Shown here: piece by piece, positions 7,691 to 14,792 of the stretch
Numbering within the stretch: position 1 is the stretch's first letter
Layout: each line of letters starts with the position of its first letter
Assembly (NCBI GenBank): GCA_002438565.1
Contig: DJPN01000008.1
Coordinates: forward strand, 1-42,800
Length of the DNA stretch: 42,800 nucleotides
Source: Alphaproteobacteria bacterium UBA6411
Lineage (GTDB): Bacteria; Pseudomonadota; Alphaproteobacteria; CAAGCB01; CAG-977
Reading direction: 5' to 3'
Made by a program: the position numbers and the translations under genes
Notes under the pieces: generated by a model
Databases searched by the model: none
What the model was told of the DNA's origin: nothing
What the model saw: only the letters and a program-made list of their open reading frames with translations

Positions 7691-8013
7691 AAATCCCAAG
7701 TCCGTTTGGGCGTAGGCGGCTGTTTTCCCTGCCGAATTGGGGACGGTGGGAAAGCTTGATTTTAGCGGCGTGGGTTGTATCGGCGGCAACGCTTGAAAAA
7801 AACGTATCGGGGAAAAATCCGCCGCTTTGGCTGTTCATCCCCGCGTTTTTCGCGCTCAATCCGTATACGGATTTTATTTTCGACGTCAAAAATATTGTTT
7901 TGTTCAATCCTCTGCCGATTTTTGTTTTAATCGCACTTGCTTTGTTTTATAACCTTTTGCGAATTTTCCAAGGAGCAAAGCGATGGATTACATTCAAGGC
8001 ATCGGATTCATAG
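7687..8013 (+). CDS. Small hydrophobic protein of unknown function
   Basis: A 108-residue protein starting with GTG at 7687, overlapping the hisF stop by four bases (GTGA). A basic N-terminus is followed by about three hydrophobic segments (ILAAWVVSAAT, LWLFIPAFFAL, PLPIFVLIALALFYNLL), so it is probably a small inner-membrane protein. Its 3' end overlaps the next gene by 31 bases, where a clear ribosome binding site for that gene lies. I do not recognise a family; the GTG start and coupling make it plausible but not certain. Confidence 0.5.
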   Translation: MKIPSPFGRRRLFSLPNWGRWESLILAAWVVSAATLEKNVSGKNPPLWLFIPAFFALNPYTDFIFDVKNIVLFNPLPIFVLIALALFYNLLRIFQGAKRWITFKASDS

Positions 8014-8504
8014 GCTATGTCATCGGATTGTGGGCGGGACTGCAGAAAAAAGACGACCGCCTGTTTTTGGGATTCAGCGTCGCCTTTTTCTTTTTCACAG
8101 CGCATCATTGGCTGCTGAACAATCAAATGGCGGCGGCTTCCGCTTTGCTGATTGGCGTACGGATGTATTTGAACCGCACGCTGAACGGTCTGATTATCGC
8201 CGTGCCGTTTTCGATTGCCGCTTGCGTTCTGGCGTATTTCACTTATCAGGACTTTTACAGCTTGATGCCTTTGACCGCCGTTTTGGTCGCGACAATCGGA
8301 ACCGCGTACACCAAAGGAATCAAACTGCGCGTTATTTTGCTCAGCTGCTGTTTCTGCTGGCTGATTCACGACACCGCCAAAGGGTCGTATGCGGGAACGG
8401 TACAAGACATTACCAACATTTCCGTTTACCTGTACACGATTTACGCCATAAAGCGGGCGGAACGCAAAGCCGCCGCCGCTTTACAGCTGGATTGTGCCGC
8501 GTAA
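7983..8504 (+). CDS. YgjV-family inner-membrane protein
   Basis: A 173-residue protein with about five or six membrane helices. The overall pattern (short N-terminal helix, LFLGFSVAFFFFTAHHWLL, then a late FCWLIHDTAKGSYAGTV and NISVYLYTIYAIKR segment) matches the bacterial inner-membrane YgjV family (PF10688), whose function is not established. AAGGAGCAAAGCG precedes the ATG. Its last 24 bases overlap the 3' end of the convergent porin gene. Confidence 0.72.
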   Translation: MDYIQGIGFIGYVIGLWAGLQKKDDRLFLGFSVAFFFFTAHHWLLNNQMAAASALLIGVRMYLNRTLNGLIIAVPFSIAACVLAYFTYQDFYSLMPLTAVLVATIGTAYTKGIKLRVILLSCCFCWLIHDTAKGSYAGTVQDITNISVYLYTIYAIKRAERKAAAALQLDCAA

Positions 8505-9548
8505 GGAAAACACCGTCGCCGTTTTTGCCGACCTGTCCAAAGCGGGATTGATGTAAACCTGCATATCGGGCGTAATCGTCAAATACTTGCCGATGCCGAT
8601 GTTCCAATAGCCTTCGATAACCGATTCATAAGCGCGAACAGGCGTATTGTAATACTTTTTCGCCACTTTGTTGACCGCCGCCGCCAATCCGATTTGGTTG
8701 TTTTCCGCAAAGTTCACGACCCCGCCCAGCACATACGACCGGTTTAAAGGCACGGCAGAACCCGAAACGCCGCTGATTCGCATAAAAACAGCCGCTTTGT
8801 CGGACACGTTCCGCATTAAATTCACGGAAACGCCCGTCGTGTTTTGCGGCTGGGCTTTAACCGACGGCTGATTGTACACCAAAACGGAATAAGTCCCCGA
8901 CTGCGGCGCGTAAGCGATTTGCCCGAAGCTTGTAAACCTGTGCTGTCCCCAGCCTTTTGTCGACAAAGCTTTGGCGTCGACGTTCGCGGCGTTTTGAAAA
9001 CCCGCGGCAAACGAAACTTCATTGTTCGGATTGAACTGCACATACGTGCCCAACCCCGCCGTCGGGTATGTTTCCGTACCGTTTTGCGACAAAGCGTCGC
9101 TGATAAAATTCGTTTGCTGGTTGGAATCGTACGCCGTGCCGTCAAAGTTATACAAAGGAAACTGTCCGACTGTAACCGCCGCTTTGCCGAAATCGTGCGT
9201 AAAAGTCAGCCGGTCAAACGAACTTTGGCGATTTGCATAATCGTTTATCGGATTCGCCAGTCCCAAATCATTCTGCATCCGCGCCGCATTTCCGCCCCAA
9301 TACCGCACCAGATTATAGGAAAAATCAATCGTTCCGCCATCGTACACCCGCCAGCTTACCGACGGGGCGTAAATCGTCTGAACCGCGCTTTTTTCGTTGT
9401 TCGGCGTCCCCTTTTGCCCCAAAACGGACACGTCCAAACTGTAATCAAAACCGTAATTTTTTGACAAATCCCGTTTGAAATCCGCGTAATCCGCCGCCTG
9501 AGCGTTCGTCGCCAAAAGTGTTAAAACAATCGCTGTTTTTATCCGCAT
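8481..9548 (-). CDS. OprB-like outer-membrane porin, probable arginine porin (AaxA-like)
   Basis: A 355-residue protein with an 18-residue signal peptide ending in AQA, followed by many short alternating strands typical of a beta barrel. Segments such as YSLDVSVLGQKG, FSYNLVRYWGG, TVGQFPLYNFDGTAYDSNQQ and the ending LTITPDMQVYINPALD resemble the OprB carbohydrate-selective porin family (PF04966). Divergent from it lie a pyruvoyl arginine decarboxylase and an arginine/agmatine antiporter. In Chlamydia the same three functions are aaxA (an OprB-family porin), aaxB and aaxC. The role as an arginine porin is inferred from that context; the porin could instead carry sugars. It is shorter than chlamydial AaxA. 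Confidence 0.75.
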   Translation of the reverse strand: MRIKTAIVLTLLATNAQAADYADFKRDLSKNYGFDYSLDVSVLGQKGTPNNEKSAVQTIYAPSVSWRVYDGGTIDFSYNLVRYWGGNAARMQNDLGLANPINDYANRQSSFDRLTFTHDFGKAAVTVGQFPLYNFDGTAYDSNQQTNFISDALSQNGTETYPTAGLGTYVQFNPNNEVSFAAGFQNAANVDAKALSTKGWGQHRFTSFGQIAYAPQSGTYSVLVYNQPSVKAQPQNTTGVSVNLMRNVSDKAAVFMRISGVSGSAVPLNRSYVLGGVVNFAENNQIGLAAAVNKVAKKYYNTPVRAYESVIEGYWNIGIGKYLTITPDMQVYINPALDRSAKTATVFSLRGTIQL

Positions 9549-9696
9549 AAGCCGTCCCCATTTTTTATTTCAGCTTAGGCAAAGCGTGCAAAACAAAACA
9601 GAGCGCAATACGGTTATAAAAACAAGTCCAGCTGTTTTTCCCCTTTAAAACTCCGTACCGTTAAAGGCGCAGTTCACTTTTTCAAGGAGGTTAAAC
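9549..9696. promoter_or_regulatory. Divergent promoter region between porin and arginine decarboxylase genes
   Basis: This 148-base region must hold promoters in both directions. I see no clean pair of hexamers. A TATAAA lies near 9615-9620 on the plus strand. An imperfect dyad with arms CCTTTAA and TTAAAGG spans about 9641-9667, upstream of the AAGGAGG ribosome binding site of the decarboxylase gene, and is a possible regulatory site. Confidence 0.4.
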
Positions 9697-10278
9697 ATGT
9701 TAGTAGGCACTCGTTATCCGACATTGGCTTTTCATACGGGCGGCGCGGGGCAATCGGACGACGGTATTCCGCCGCAGCCGTTTGAAACGTTCTGTTACGA
9801 CTCGGCTTTGGCGCAGGCGAAAATTCAGGATTTTAACGTTATTCCGTACACGTCCGTTTTGCCGCCCGAATTGAAAGGCAACATCGTTCCCGTCGACAAA
9901 GTGTCCAAATTCTTCAAGCACGGCGCGGTGTTGGAAGTCATCATGGCGGGCAACGGCGCGAACCGCAGCGAACACCGCGCAATCGCGACGGGCGTCGGCG
10001 TTTGCTGGGGCAAAGACAAAACAGGCAAGCTTATCGGCGGCTGGGCGGCGGAATATGTCGAATACTTTCCGACCTACATCGATGACGACATCGCCAAAGG
10101 CCACGCAGAAATGTGGCTGAACAAGTCTTTAAAACACGAACTGGAAATCCGCGGCGTCGAAAAACACAGCGAATTCCAGCTGTTTCACAACTATATCAAC
10201 ATCACGCAGCAATTCGGCTATTGCCTGACGTGCTTGGGCTTTTTGAACTTTGAAACAGCCGATCCCGTCAAGCTGTAA
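9697..10278 (+). CDS. aaxB: Pyruvoyl-dependent arginine decarboxylase (AaxB type)
   Basis: A 193-residue proenzyme. The PvlArgDC family cleaves itself so that a serine becomes the pyruvoyl cofactor; it then decarboxylates L-arginine to agmatine, consuming a proton. Thr52-Ser53 in NVIPYTSVLPPEL is the cleavage site, giving a beta chain of residues 1-52 and an alpha chain starting at Ser53; this matches the Thr52-Ser53 site described for Chlamydia AaxB. Conserved GNGANRSEHRAIATGVGVCWG and GGWAAEYVEYFPTY follow. A textbook AAGGAGG precedes the ATG. The antiporter gene starts 12 bases downstream. It likely serves acid resistance or host arginine depletion. Confidence 0.92.
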   Translation: MLVGTRYPTLAFHTGGAGQSDDGIPPQPFETFCYDSALAQAKIQDFNVIPYTSVLPPELKGNIVPVDKVSKFFKHGAVLEVIMAGNGANRSEHRAIATGVGVCWGKDKTGKLIGGWAAEYVEYFPTYIDDDIAKGHAEMWLNKSLKHELEIRGVEKHSEFQLFHNYINITQQFGYCLTCLGFLNFETADPVKL

Positions 10279-10289
10279 AGGAACGGACA

Positions 10290-11738
10290 ATGGCTGAACA
10301 ACAAACCAACAAGCTGGGATTGGCGGCGCTGTCGTGCGTCGTGGTCAGCTCCATGGTCGGGGGCGGGATTTACAGCCTGCCCCAAAACATGGCGGCGGGG
10401 GCAAGCGTCGGCGCGGTGCTGCTGGCATGGCTGATTACGGGCGTCGGCATGTATTTCCTTGCCAATTCGTTCCGAATCCTGTCCGACGCGCGATCCGATT
10501 TGACCGCAGGGGTGTACATGTACGCCCGCGCGGGCTTCGGGTCGTTTGCGGGCTTTACCATCGGATGGGGTTACTGGCTGTGTCAGATTTTCGGGAACGT
10601 CGGCTATGCCGTCATCACCATGGACGCGCTGAATTACTTTTTCCCGCCGTATTTCGCGGGCGGCAACGGGCTTTATTCCATTATCGGCGGTTCATTGCTG
10701 ATTTGGGGATTCAACGCCGTTGTTCTGCGCGGCGTGCGAAGGGCAAGTCTTGTCAACATCATCGGCACGGTGTGCAATATCGTGCCTTTGCTGATTTTCA
10801 TTCTGATAACGGCTTTCATGTTCAAAGCGGACATGTTCGACGCGGATTTCTGGGGCAAATTGGCTTCGCACGGCAAAGGACTGGGTTCCGTTCCCGAACA
10901 AATCAAAAGCACCATGCTGGTAACCCTCTGGGCTTTCATCGGCATTGAAGGGGCGGTTGTTCTGTCCGACCGCGCGCAAAACAAAAACGACGTCGGCAAA
11001 GCGACGTTCATCGGATTTTTGGGCTGTTTGGCGATTTACGTCCTGCTGTCCGTCCTGCCCTACGGGTTTATGAGCCAGGCCGAGCTTGCCGCTCTGCCCA
11101 ATCCGTCCACCGCGGGCGTTTTGGAAGCCGCCGTCGGCAAATGGGGCGCGCGGCTGATGAACGGCGGGCTGTTGATTGCGGTTCTGGCCAGCTGGCTGGC
11201 GTGGACGATGATTGCGGCCGAAATTCCGTTCGCCGCCGCGAAAAACGGCGCTTTTCCGCGCGTCTTTGCCCGTGAAAACGAAAACGGATCGCCGTCCGTG
11301 TCCCTGTGGGTCAGCAGCGCGCTGATGCAGGCGGCGATTTTCATGGTGTATTTTTCCCGTGACGCGTGGAGCACCATGCTGTCGATTACGGGCGTGATGG
11401 TTCTGCCCGCCTATCTGGTCAGCATGGGATTTTTGTGGAAAATGTGCGAAGACGGTGAATATCCGAAAACCGCCGTTTCCCCGCGTTCCGAAGCTTTGCT
11501 CTCGTCAATGTTCGGGTCGTTTTACGCCGTATGGCTGATTTACGCGGCAGGCCTGCAATATCTGCTGATGGCGGTGATGTTCCTTGCCTGCGGCATACCC
11601 GTTTTCGTTTGGGCAAGACGCGAAAACGCCCCGAACGAACCCGTGTTCAAAGGGCGCGAACCGTGGTATGCGGGTCTGTTGATTGCCGCCGCTCTGGTTG
11701 CCGTGTATTTGTTTTCGCGCGGCGTTCTGGAGATATGA
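10290..11738 (+). CDS. aaxC: Arginine/agmatine antiporter (AaxC type, APC superfamily)
   Basis: A 482-residue inner-membrane transporter with about 12 helices. The N-terminal helix has the substrate-backbone motif SMVGGGIYSLPQ, and helix 6 contains LWAFIGIEGAVVLS, matching the region of AdiC that holds substrate-gating Trp202 and Glu208. Overall it resembles the ArcD/AaxC branch of basic-amino-acid antiporters. In operon with the decarboxylase, it would import arginine and export agmatine. AAAGGAACGG precedes the ATG. A hairpin terminator follows. Arginine/ornithine exchange (ArcD) is the alternative, but the neighbour favours agmatine. Confidence 0.88.
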   Translation: MAEQQTNKLGLAALSCVVVSSMVGGGIYSLPQNMAAGASVGAVLLAWLITGVGMYFLANSFRILSDARSDLTAGVYMYARAGFGSFAGFTIGWGYWLCQIFGNVGYAVITMDALNYFFPPYFAGGNGLYSIIGGSLLIWGFNAVVLRGVRRASLVNIIGTVCNIVPLLIFILITAFMFKADMFDADFWGKLASHGKGLGSVPEQIKSTMLVTLWAFIGIEGAVVLSDRAQNKNDVGKATFIGFLGCLAIYVLLSVLPYGFMSQAELAALPNPSTAGVLEAAVGKWGARLMNGGLLIAVLASWLAWTMIAAEIPFAAAKNGAFPRVFARENENGSPSVSLWVSSALMQAAIFMVYFSRDAWSTMLSITGVMVLPAYLVSMGFLWKMCEDGEYPKTAVSPRSEALLSSMFGSFYAVWLIYAAGLQYLLMAVMFLACGIPVFVWARRENAPNEPVFKGREPWYAGLLIAAALVAVYLFSRGVLEI

Positions 11739-11747
11739 AAAAATCGG

Positions 11748-11773
11748 AAAGCGGCGGACAAAACCGCCGTTTT
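11748..11773 (+). terminator. Intrinsic terminator after the antiporter gene
   Basis: Stem AAGCGGCGG / CCGCCGTTTT (one G-U pair) with loop ACAAAA and four terminal Ts, ten bases after the stop codon. Confidence 0.6.
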
Positions 11774-11805
11774 CCCGCTTGTCCCGCGACCTGTTCGGTG
11801 CTATC

Positions 11806-11828
11806 CTGTAAAAAGTTTGTTTTTACAG
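11806..11828 (+). promoter_or_regulatory. Leader hairpin directly before the CNNM gene
   Basis: Perfect 9-base arms CTGTAAAAA (11806-11814) and TTTTTACAG (11820-11828) with a 5-base loop. The 3' arm ends at the GAGGA ribosome binding site of the gene starting at 11837. The AU-rich stem is weak and could melt easily. It has no T-tail suited to termination at this point. Confidence 0.45.
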
Positions 11829-11836
11829 AGGATTCC

Positions 11837-12907
11837 ATGACTCTTTTAGTTATTTTGGTGGTTCTGACCGTCGGCGTTTCGTTTACTTGTTCGCTGATGG
11901 AAGCAACCCTGCTGTCGGTCACCCCCAGCTACATCGCCAGTTTGGAGGAACCCAAACCGACGCTTTACAAAAAAATTTCAAGCCTTAAAGCCCACATCGA
12001 CCGCCCGCTGTCGGCGATTTTGATTTTAAACACTGTCGCGAACACCGCAGGCGCGGCGTGCATCGGCGCGCAGGTCGCCGCCGTGTTCGGACAGGAATGG
12101 GTCGGCTGGGCGTCCGCGATAATGACCGTTCTGATTTTGTCGTGCAGCGAAATCCTGCCAAAAACCATCGGCGCGACGTATTGGCAGAAACTGTTGGGCT
12201 TTTTGTGCTTTATGCAGTCCATCATGCTGTTCTGTCTGGCGCCGTTCATCAAGCTGTTTGAAATTTTAACCAACTTGATTAAACCCAAAACCGCGCCCAA
12301 AAACAACATCCGCGAAGAAATCGGCGCGCTGACCAAAATGGGCTATACGGAAAAAATGCTGGACGAGGACGAATACCACGTCATCAGCAACACGCTGAAC
12401 ATGGACAACATCAAAATCAAGGATTTGCTGACCCCGCGCAACGTGTGCGTTACCGTTTTGGCGGACATCAGCATCCGCGAATTCATCGAAACGGCTACTC
12501 AACATTCGTTTTCGCGCTACCCCGTCATGAAAAACGAAGACGAGGAAGTTTTTATCGGCTATGTCCACAAATCCGATTTAATCGGCAAAGACCCGTCGCT
12601 GAGCATCAAAGGCTTAATCCGCCCGATTTTGGAAATCGCGTCGTCGTCCAACGCGGATTACGTCTTTACGGAAATGCTGCGCTCCCACAACCATATCGGC
12701 GTCGTGTTCGACGAACTGGGAACATGGCTGGGCATTGTTACGCTGGAAGACATCCTGGAAACCATTTTGGGGCAGGAAATCCTTGACGAAACGGACAAAG
12801 TCCCCGATATGCGGACTTACGCCAAAATGGTTTGGACGACCAAACGGCAAAAGGACAAATCCTTAAAAATCAACGTGGTAGCGCCGGAACAGCCTACGGA
12901 TAGCTGA
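11837..12907 (+). CDS. CNNM/CorC-type membrane protein with DUF21 and CBS domains
   Basis: A 356-residue protein. Residues 1 to about 145 form the DUF21 (CNNM) transmembrane domain, starting FTCSLMEATLLSVTPSYI, with LILNTVANTAGAACIGAQVA and CSEILPKTIGATYW, both typical. Two CBS domains follow (VISNTLNMDNIKIKDLLTPR onwards, ending FDELGTWLGIVTLEDILE). The C-terminal CorC/HlyC domain of longer relatives is absent. The family is associated with magnesium and cobalt efflux. The reading frame is open back to 11531, but that part overlaps the antiporter gene; the ATG at 11837 has GAGGA upstream and a proper hydrophobic start. Its 3' end overlaps the convergent gene by 14 bases. Confidence 0.88.
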   Translation: MTLLVILVVLTVGVSFTCSLMEATLLSVTPSYIASLEEPKPTLYKKISSLKAHIDRPLSAILILNTVANTAGAACIGAQVAAVFGQEWVGWASAIMTVLILSCSEILPKTIGATYWQKLLGFLCFMQSIMLFCLAPFIKLFEILTNLIKPKTAPKNNIREEIGALTKMGYTEKMLDEDEYHVISNTLNMDNIKIKDLLTPRNVCVTVLADISIREFIETATQHSFSRYPVMKNEDEEVFIGYVHKSDLIGKDPSLSIKGLIRPILEIASSSNADYVFTEMLRSHNHIGVVFDELGTWLGIVTLEDILETILGQEILDETDKVPDMRTYAKMVWTTKRQKDKSLKINVVAPEQPTDS

Positions 12908-13610
12908 TTAAGCAGTACTGCTTTTTATCGTTCAACAGCCCGCAGACGCGTTTGACGTCCGCGGGTTTTCCTTTGATATACAGGCGAATGTACTTTCCCT
13001 TTTCGGGCAGGGAAACCTGCGTTTCAACCGTTTTAAAGGCTTTCAGTTCGGGATAGGTCTGCTTCAGCTCTTTCCACCCCTTGTCCAGCGTTTCCTGCGT
13101 GTAATAAGACGCCAAATGCGCATAAAGCGGCGGTTCTTTGCGTTTTGCTTCCTTGCGGGGTTTTGCGGACTGTTTGACGGGCGACAAGATTTCTTCGTCG
13201 GCGGGAAAATCGTCCAAATCGGCTTTTAAATCCTGCAGCCGTTTTTTGGCTTTCGCATACCCCTGTTCCGCCGACCGTTCCAGCCAAAGCGTGCCTTCCT
13301 CTTCGTTGCGGGGGACGCCCTCGCCGCGCAGGTACATCACGCCTAAATTGTATTGCGCGCCCGCAGATCCGTTTTTCGCCGCCGTAAAGTACCAATAGGC
13401 GGCTTGTGTCAAATCCTGCGGCACGCCCTTTCCCCAACGGTACAAATGCCCGACGTTGCGCTGAGCCGACGCGTCGCCCTGTTCCGCCGCGGCCTGCCAT
13501 TCGGTAAAAGCGCGCTCGAAATCCCCCTGCGCGAACGCTTTGCGCCCCGATTCAAAATCGGCGGCGGCGGGGGTCGAAAAAATCAACAACAACAAAAGCA
13601 GAAAAGGCAT
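12894..13610 (-). CDS. Exported Sel1-repeat protein with a C-terminal SPOR-like domain
   Basis: A 238-residue protein. The signal peptide MPFLLLLLLIFSTPAAAD is followed by about three Sel1/TPR-like repeats (GDASAQRNVGHLYRWGKGV, GSAGAQYNLGVMYLRGEGV, EQGYAKAKKRL). A charged linker leads to a C-terminal region beginning LYAHLASYYTQETLDKGW and ending CGLLNDKKQYCLISYP, which has the size and pattern of a SPOR domain. SPOR domains bind glycan strands stripped of peptides. GGAGGGCGGC precedes the ATG at 13610; an upstream in-frame ATG at 13712 would overlap mltG. It lies 10 bases after mltG, so it is probably cotranscribed with it and acts in the periplasm on peptidoglycan. Confidence 0.75.
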   Translation of the reverse strand: MPFLLLLLLIFSTPAAADFESGRKAFAQGDFERAFTEWQAAAEQGDASAQRNVGHLYRWGKGVPQDLTQAAYWYFTAAKNGSAGAQYNLGVMYLRGEGVPRNEEEGTLWLERSAEQGYAKAKKRLQDLKADLDDFPADEEILSPVKQSAKPRKEAKRKEPPLYAHLASYYTQETLDKGWKELKQTYPELKAFKTVETQVSLPEKGKYIRLYIKGKPADVKRVCGLLNDKKQYCLISYP

Positions 13611-13620
13611 GCCGCCCTCC

Positions 13621-14790
13621 TTATTGTTTCGGCTGTTCCACGGGAATCGAATCGACAATGTCCAGCGAAACGTCTTCGGGGTCAAGCGGTTCCTCGATTT
13701 CTTCGTGAACAACAGGGGCGGGTTGCGGCGCGGCTGTTTTTTTGTTTTTCTTTGCCGCCGCCGTTTCTTTGGCTTTCATCGCCGCCAAGCGGGCTTTGCG
13801 CCGCGCCAACCGTTTTTGAACGCGCGCCTTTTTCCATGCCGCGATGTTGCGCCGATGCTGGTCGAATGTCTGCGAAAAAACATGCCCGCCCGTTCCGTCG
13901 GCGACAAAATAAAGTTCATTGGTCTTCAAAGGCTGCAAGACCGCCAAAATCGAATCGCGCCCCGGATTGCAAATCGGTGCGGGCGGCAGTCCGCGGTTGA
14001 CATAGGTGTTGAACGGATGCGGCGTTTTCAAATCTTTGTGCGTCAAGCGGCGATTCAGCTCCATCGTGCCGTTTGTTACGGCGTAAATCACCGTCGGATC
14101 GGTTTGCAGACGCATGCCTTTGCGCAGACGGTTCACAAACACGGCGGCAATCCGCGGACGTTCGGCGGGAACGGCCGTTTCCTTTTCCACAATCGACGCC
14201 ATGACCAACGCTTCCGCTTTGGTTTTATAAGGCAAATCGTCGGCGCGGTATTCCCATAAATCGTCGATTGTTTTTTGCATGGATTCGCTCATTCTGTCGA
14301 CGATGACTTTGCGCGGCACGCCGTAGCCGAACACGTACGTTTCGGGCAGCAAAGACCCGTTCGCGGGCGGTTCGGGCAAATCGCCGAACAGTCCCGCCGT
14401 TTCCAACAGCATATCGTAAATCTGGCGGCTGGTTTTGCCTTCGGGAATCGTGACGCGGCGCACCAAAGTTTGCCCGCCCGTCAAAACGTCCAGAATCTCT
14501 TTCGCGCTGGCATGCGCGGGAATGCGGTATTCGCCCGTTTTCAGCTGAGTCGATTTGCCCGACAAACGGGCGGCGACTTTGAACACGGCAACGCTTTTCA
14601 GCAAACCGTCCTTTTTCAAACGAACGGCGATACGCCCCAGACTGTCGCCCTTTTCCACCAGAACGACCGTCGGCTCAACCGCATCGTTTTGTTCGTAAAG
14701 CAGCGAATAATAACTGAAGACGCTTCCGCCCGTCAGCAAAATGGCGAGCAGAACCAGCAATTTCAATAAAAAGCGCCCGCCCGCTTTCAT
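13621..14790 (-). CDS. mltG: Endolytic murein transglycosylase MltG
   Basis: A 389-residue inner-membrane protein. One N-terminal helix (LLKLLVLLAILLTGGSVFSYYSLL) is followed by a LysM-like part and the YceG domain. Catalytic glutamate lies in MASIVEKET, with LQTDPTVIYAV, PFNTYVNRGLPPAPICNPG and YFVADGTGGHVFS all typical. MltG cuts nascent glycan strands and is thought to set chain length. The C-terminus is extended by a lysine/alanine-rich then acidic tail of about 60 residues beyond the usual end. It starts two bases after the fabF stop, the common fabF-mltG arrangement. Confidence 0.95.
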   Translation of the reverse strand: MKAGGRFLLKLLVLLAILLTGGSVFSYYSLLYEQNDAVEPTVVLVEKGDSLGRIAVRLKKDGLLKSVAVFKVAARLSGKSTQLKTGEYRIPAHASAKEILDVLTGGQTLVRRVTIPEGKTSRQIYDMLLETAGLFGDLPEPPANGSLLPETYVFGYGVPRKVIVDRMSESMQKTIDDLWEYRADDLPYKTKAEALVMASIVEKETAVPAERPRIAAVFVNRLRKGMRLQTDPTVIYAVTNGTMELNRRLTHKDLKTPHPFNTYVNRGLPPAPICNPGRDSILAVLQPLKTNELYFVADGTGGHVFSQTFDQHRRNIAAWKKARVQKRLARRKARLAAMKAKETAAAKKNKKTAAPQPAPVVHEEIEEPLDPEDVSLDIVDSIPVEQPKQ

Positions 14791-14792
14791 TC

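Noticed and set aside
11531..11836. Upstream extension of the CNNM gene by 102 codons
   Set aside because: It lies in another frame of the antiporter gene, has no family similarity, and a ribosome binding site and membrane-domain start occur at 11837.
13353..14259. Plus-strand open frames opposite mltG and the Sel1-SPOR gene
   Set aside because: They have no start signals and overlap genes with clear family motifs on the other strand.
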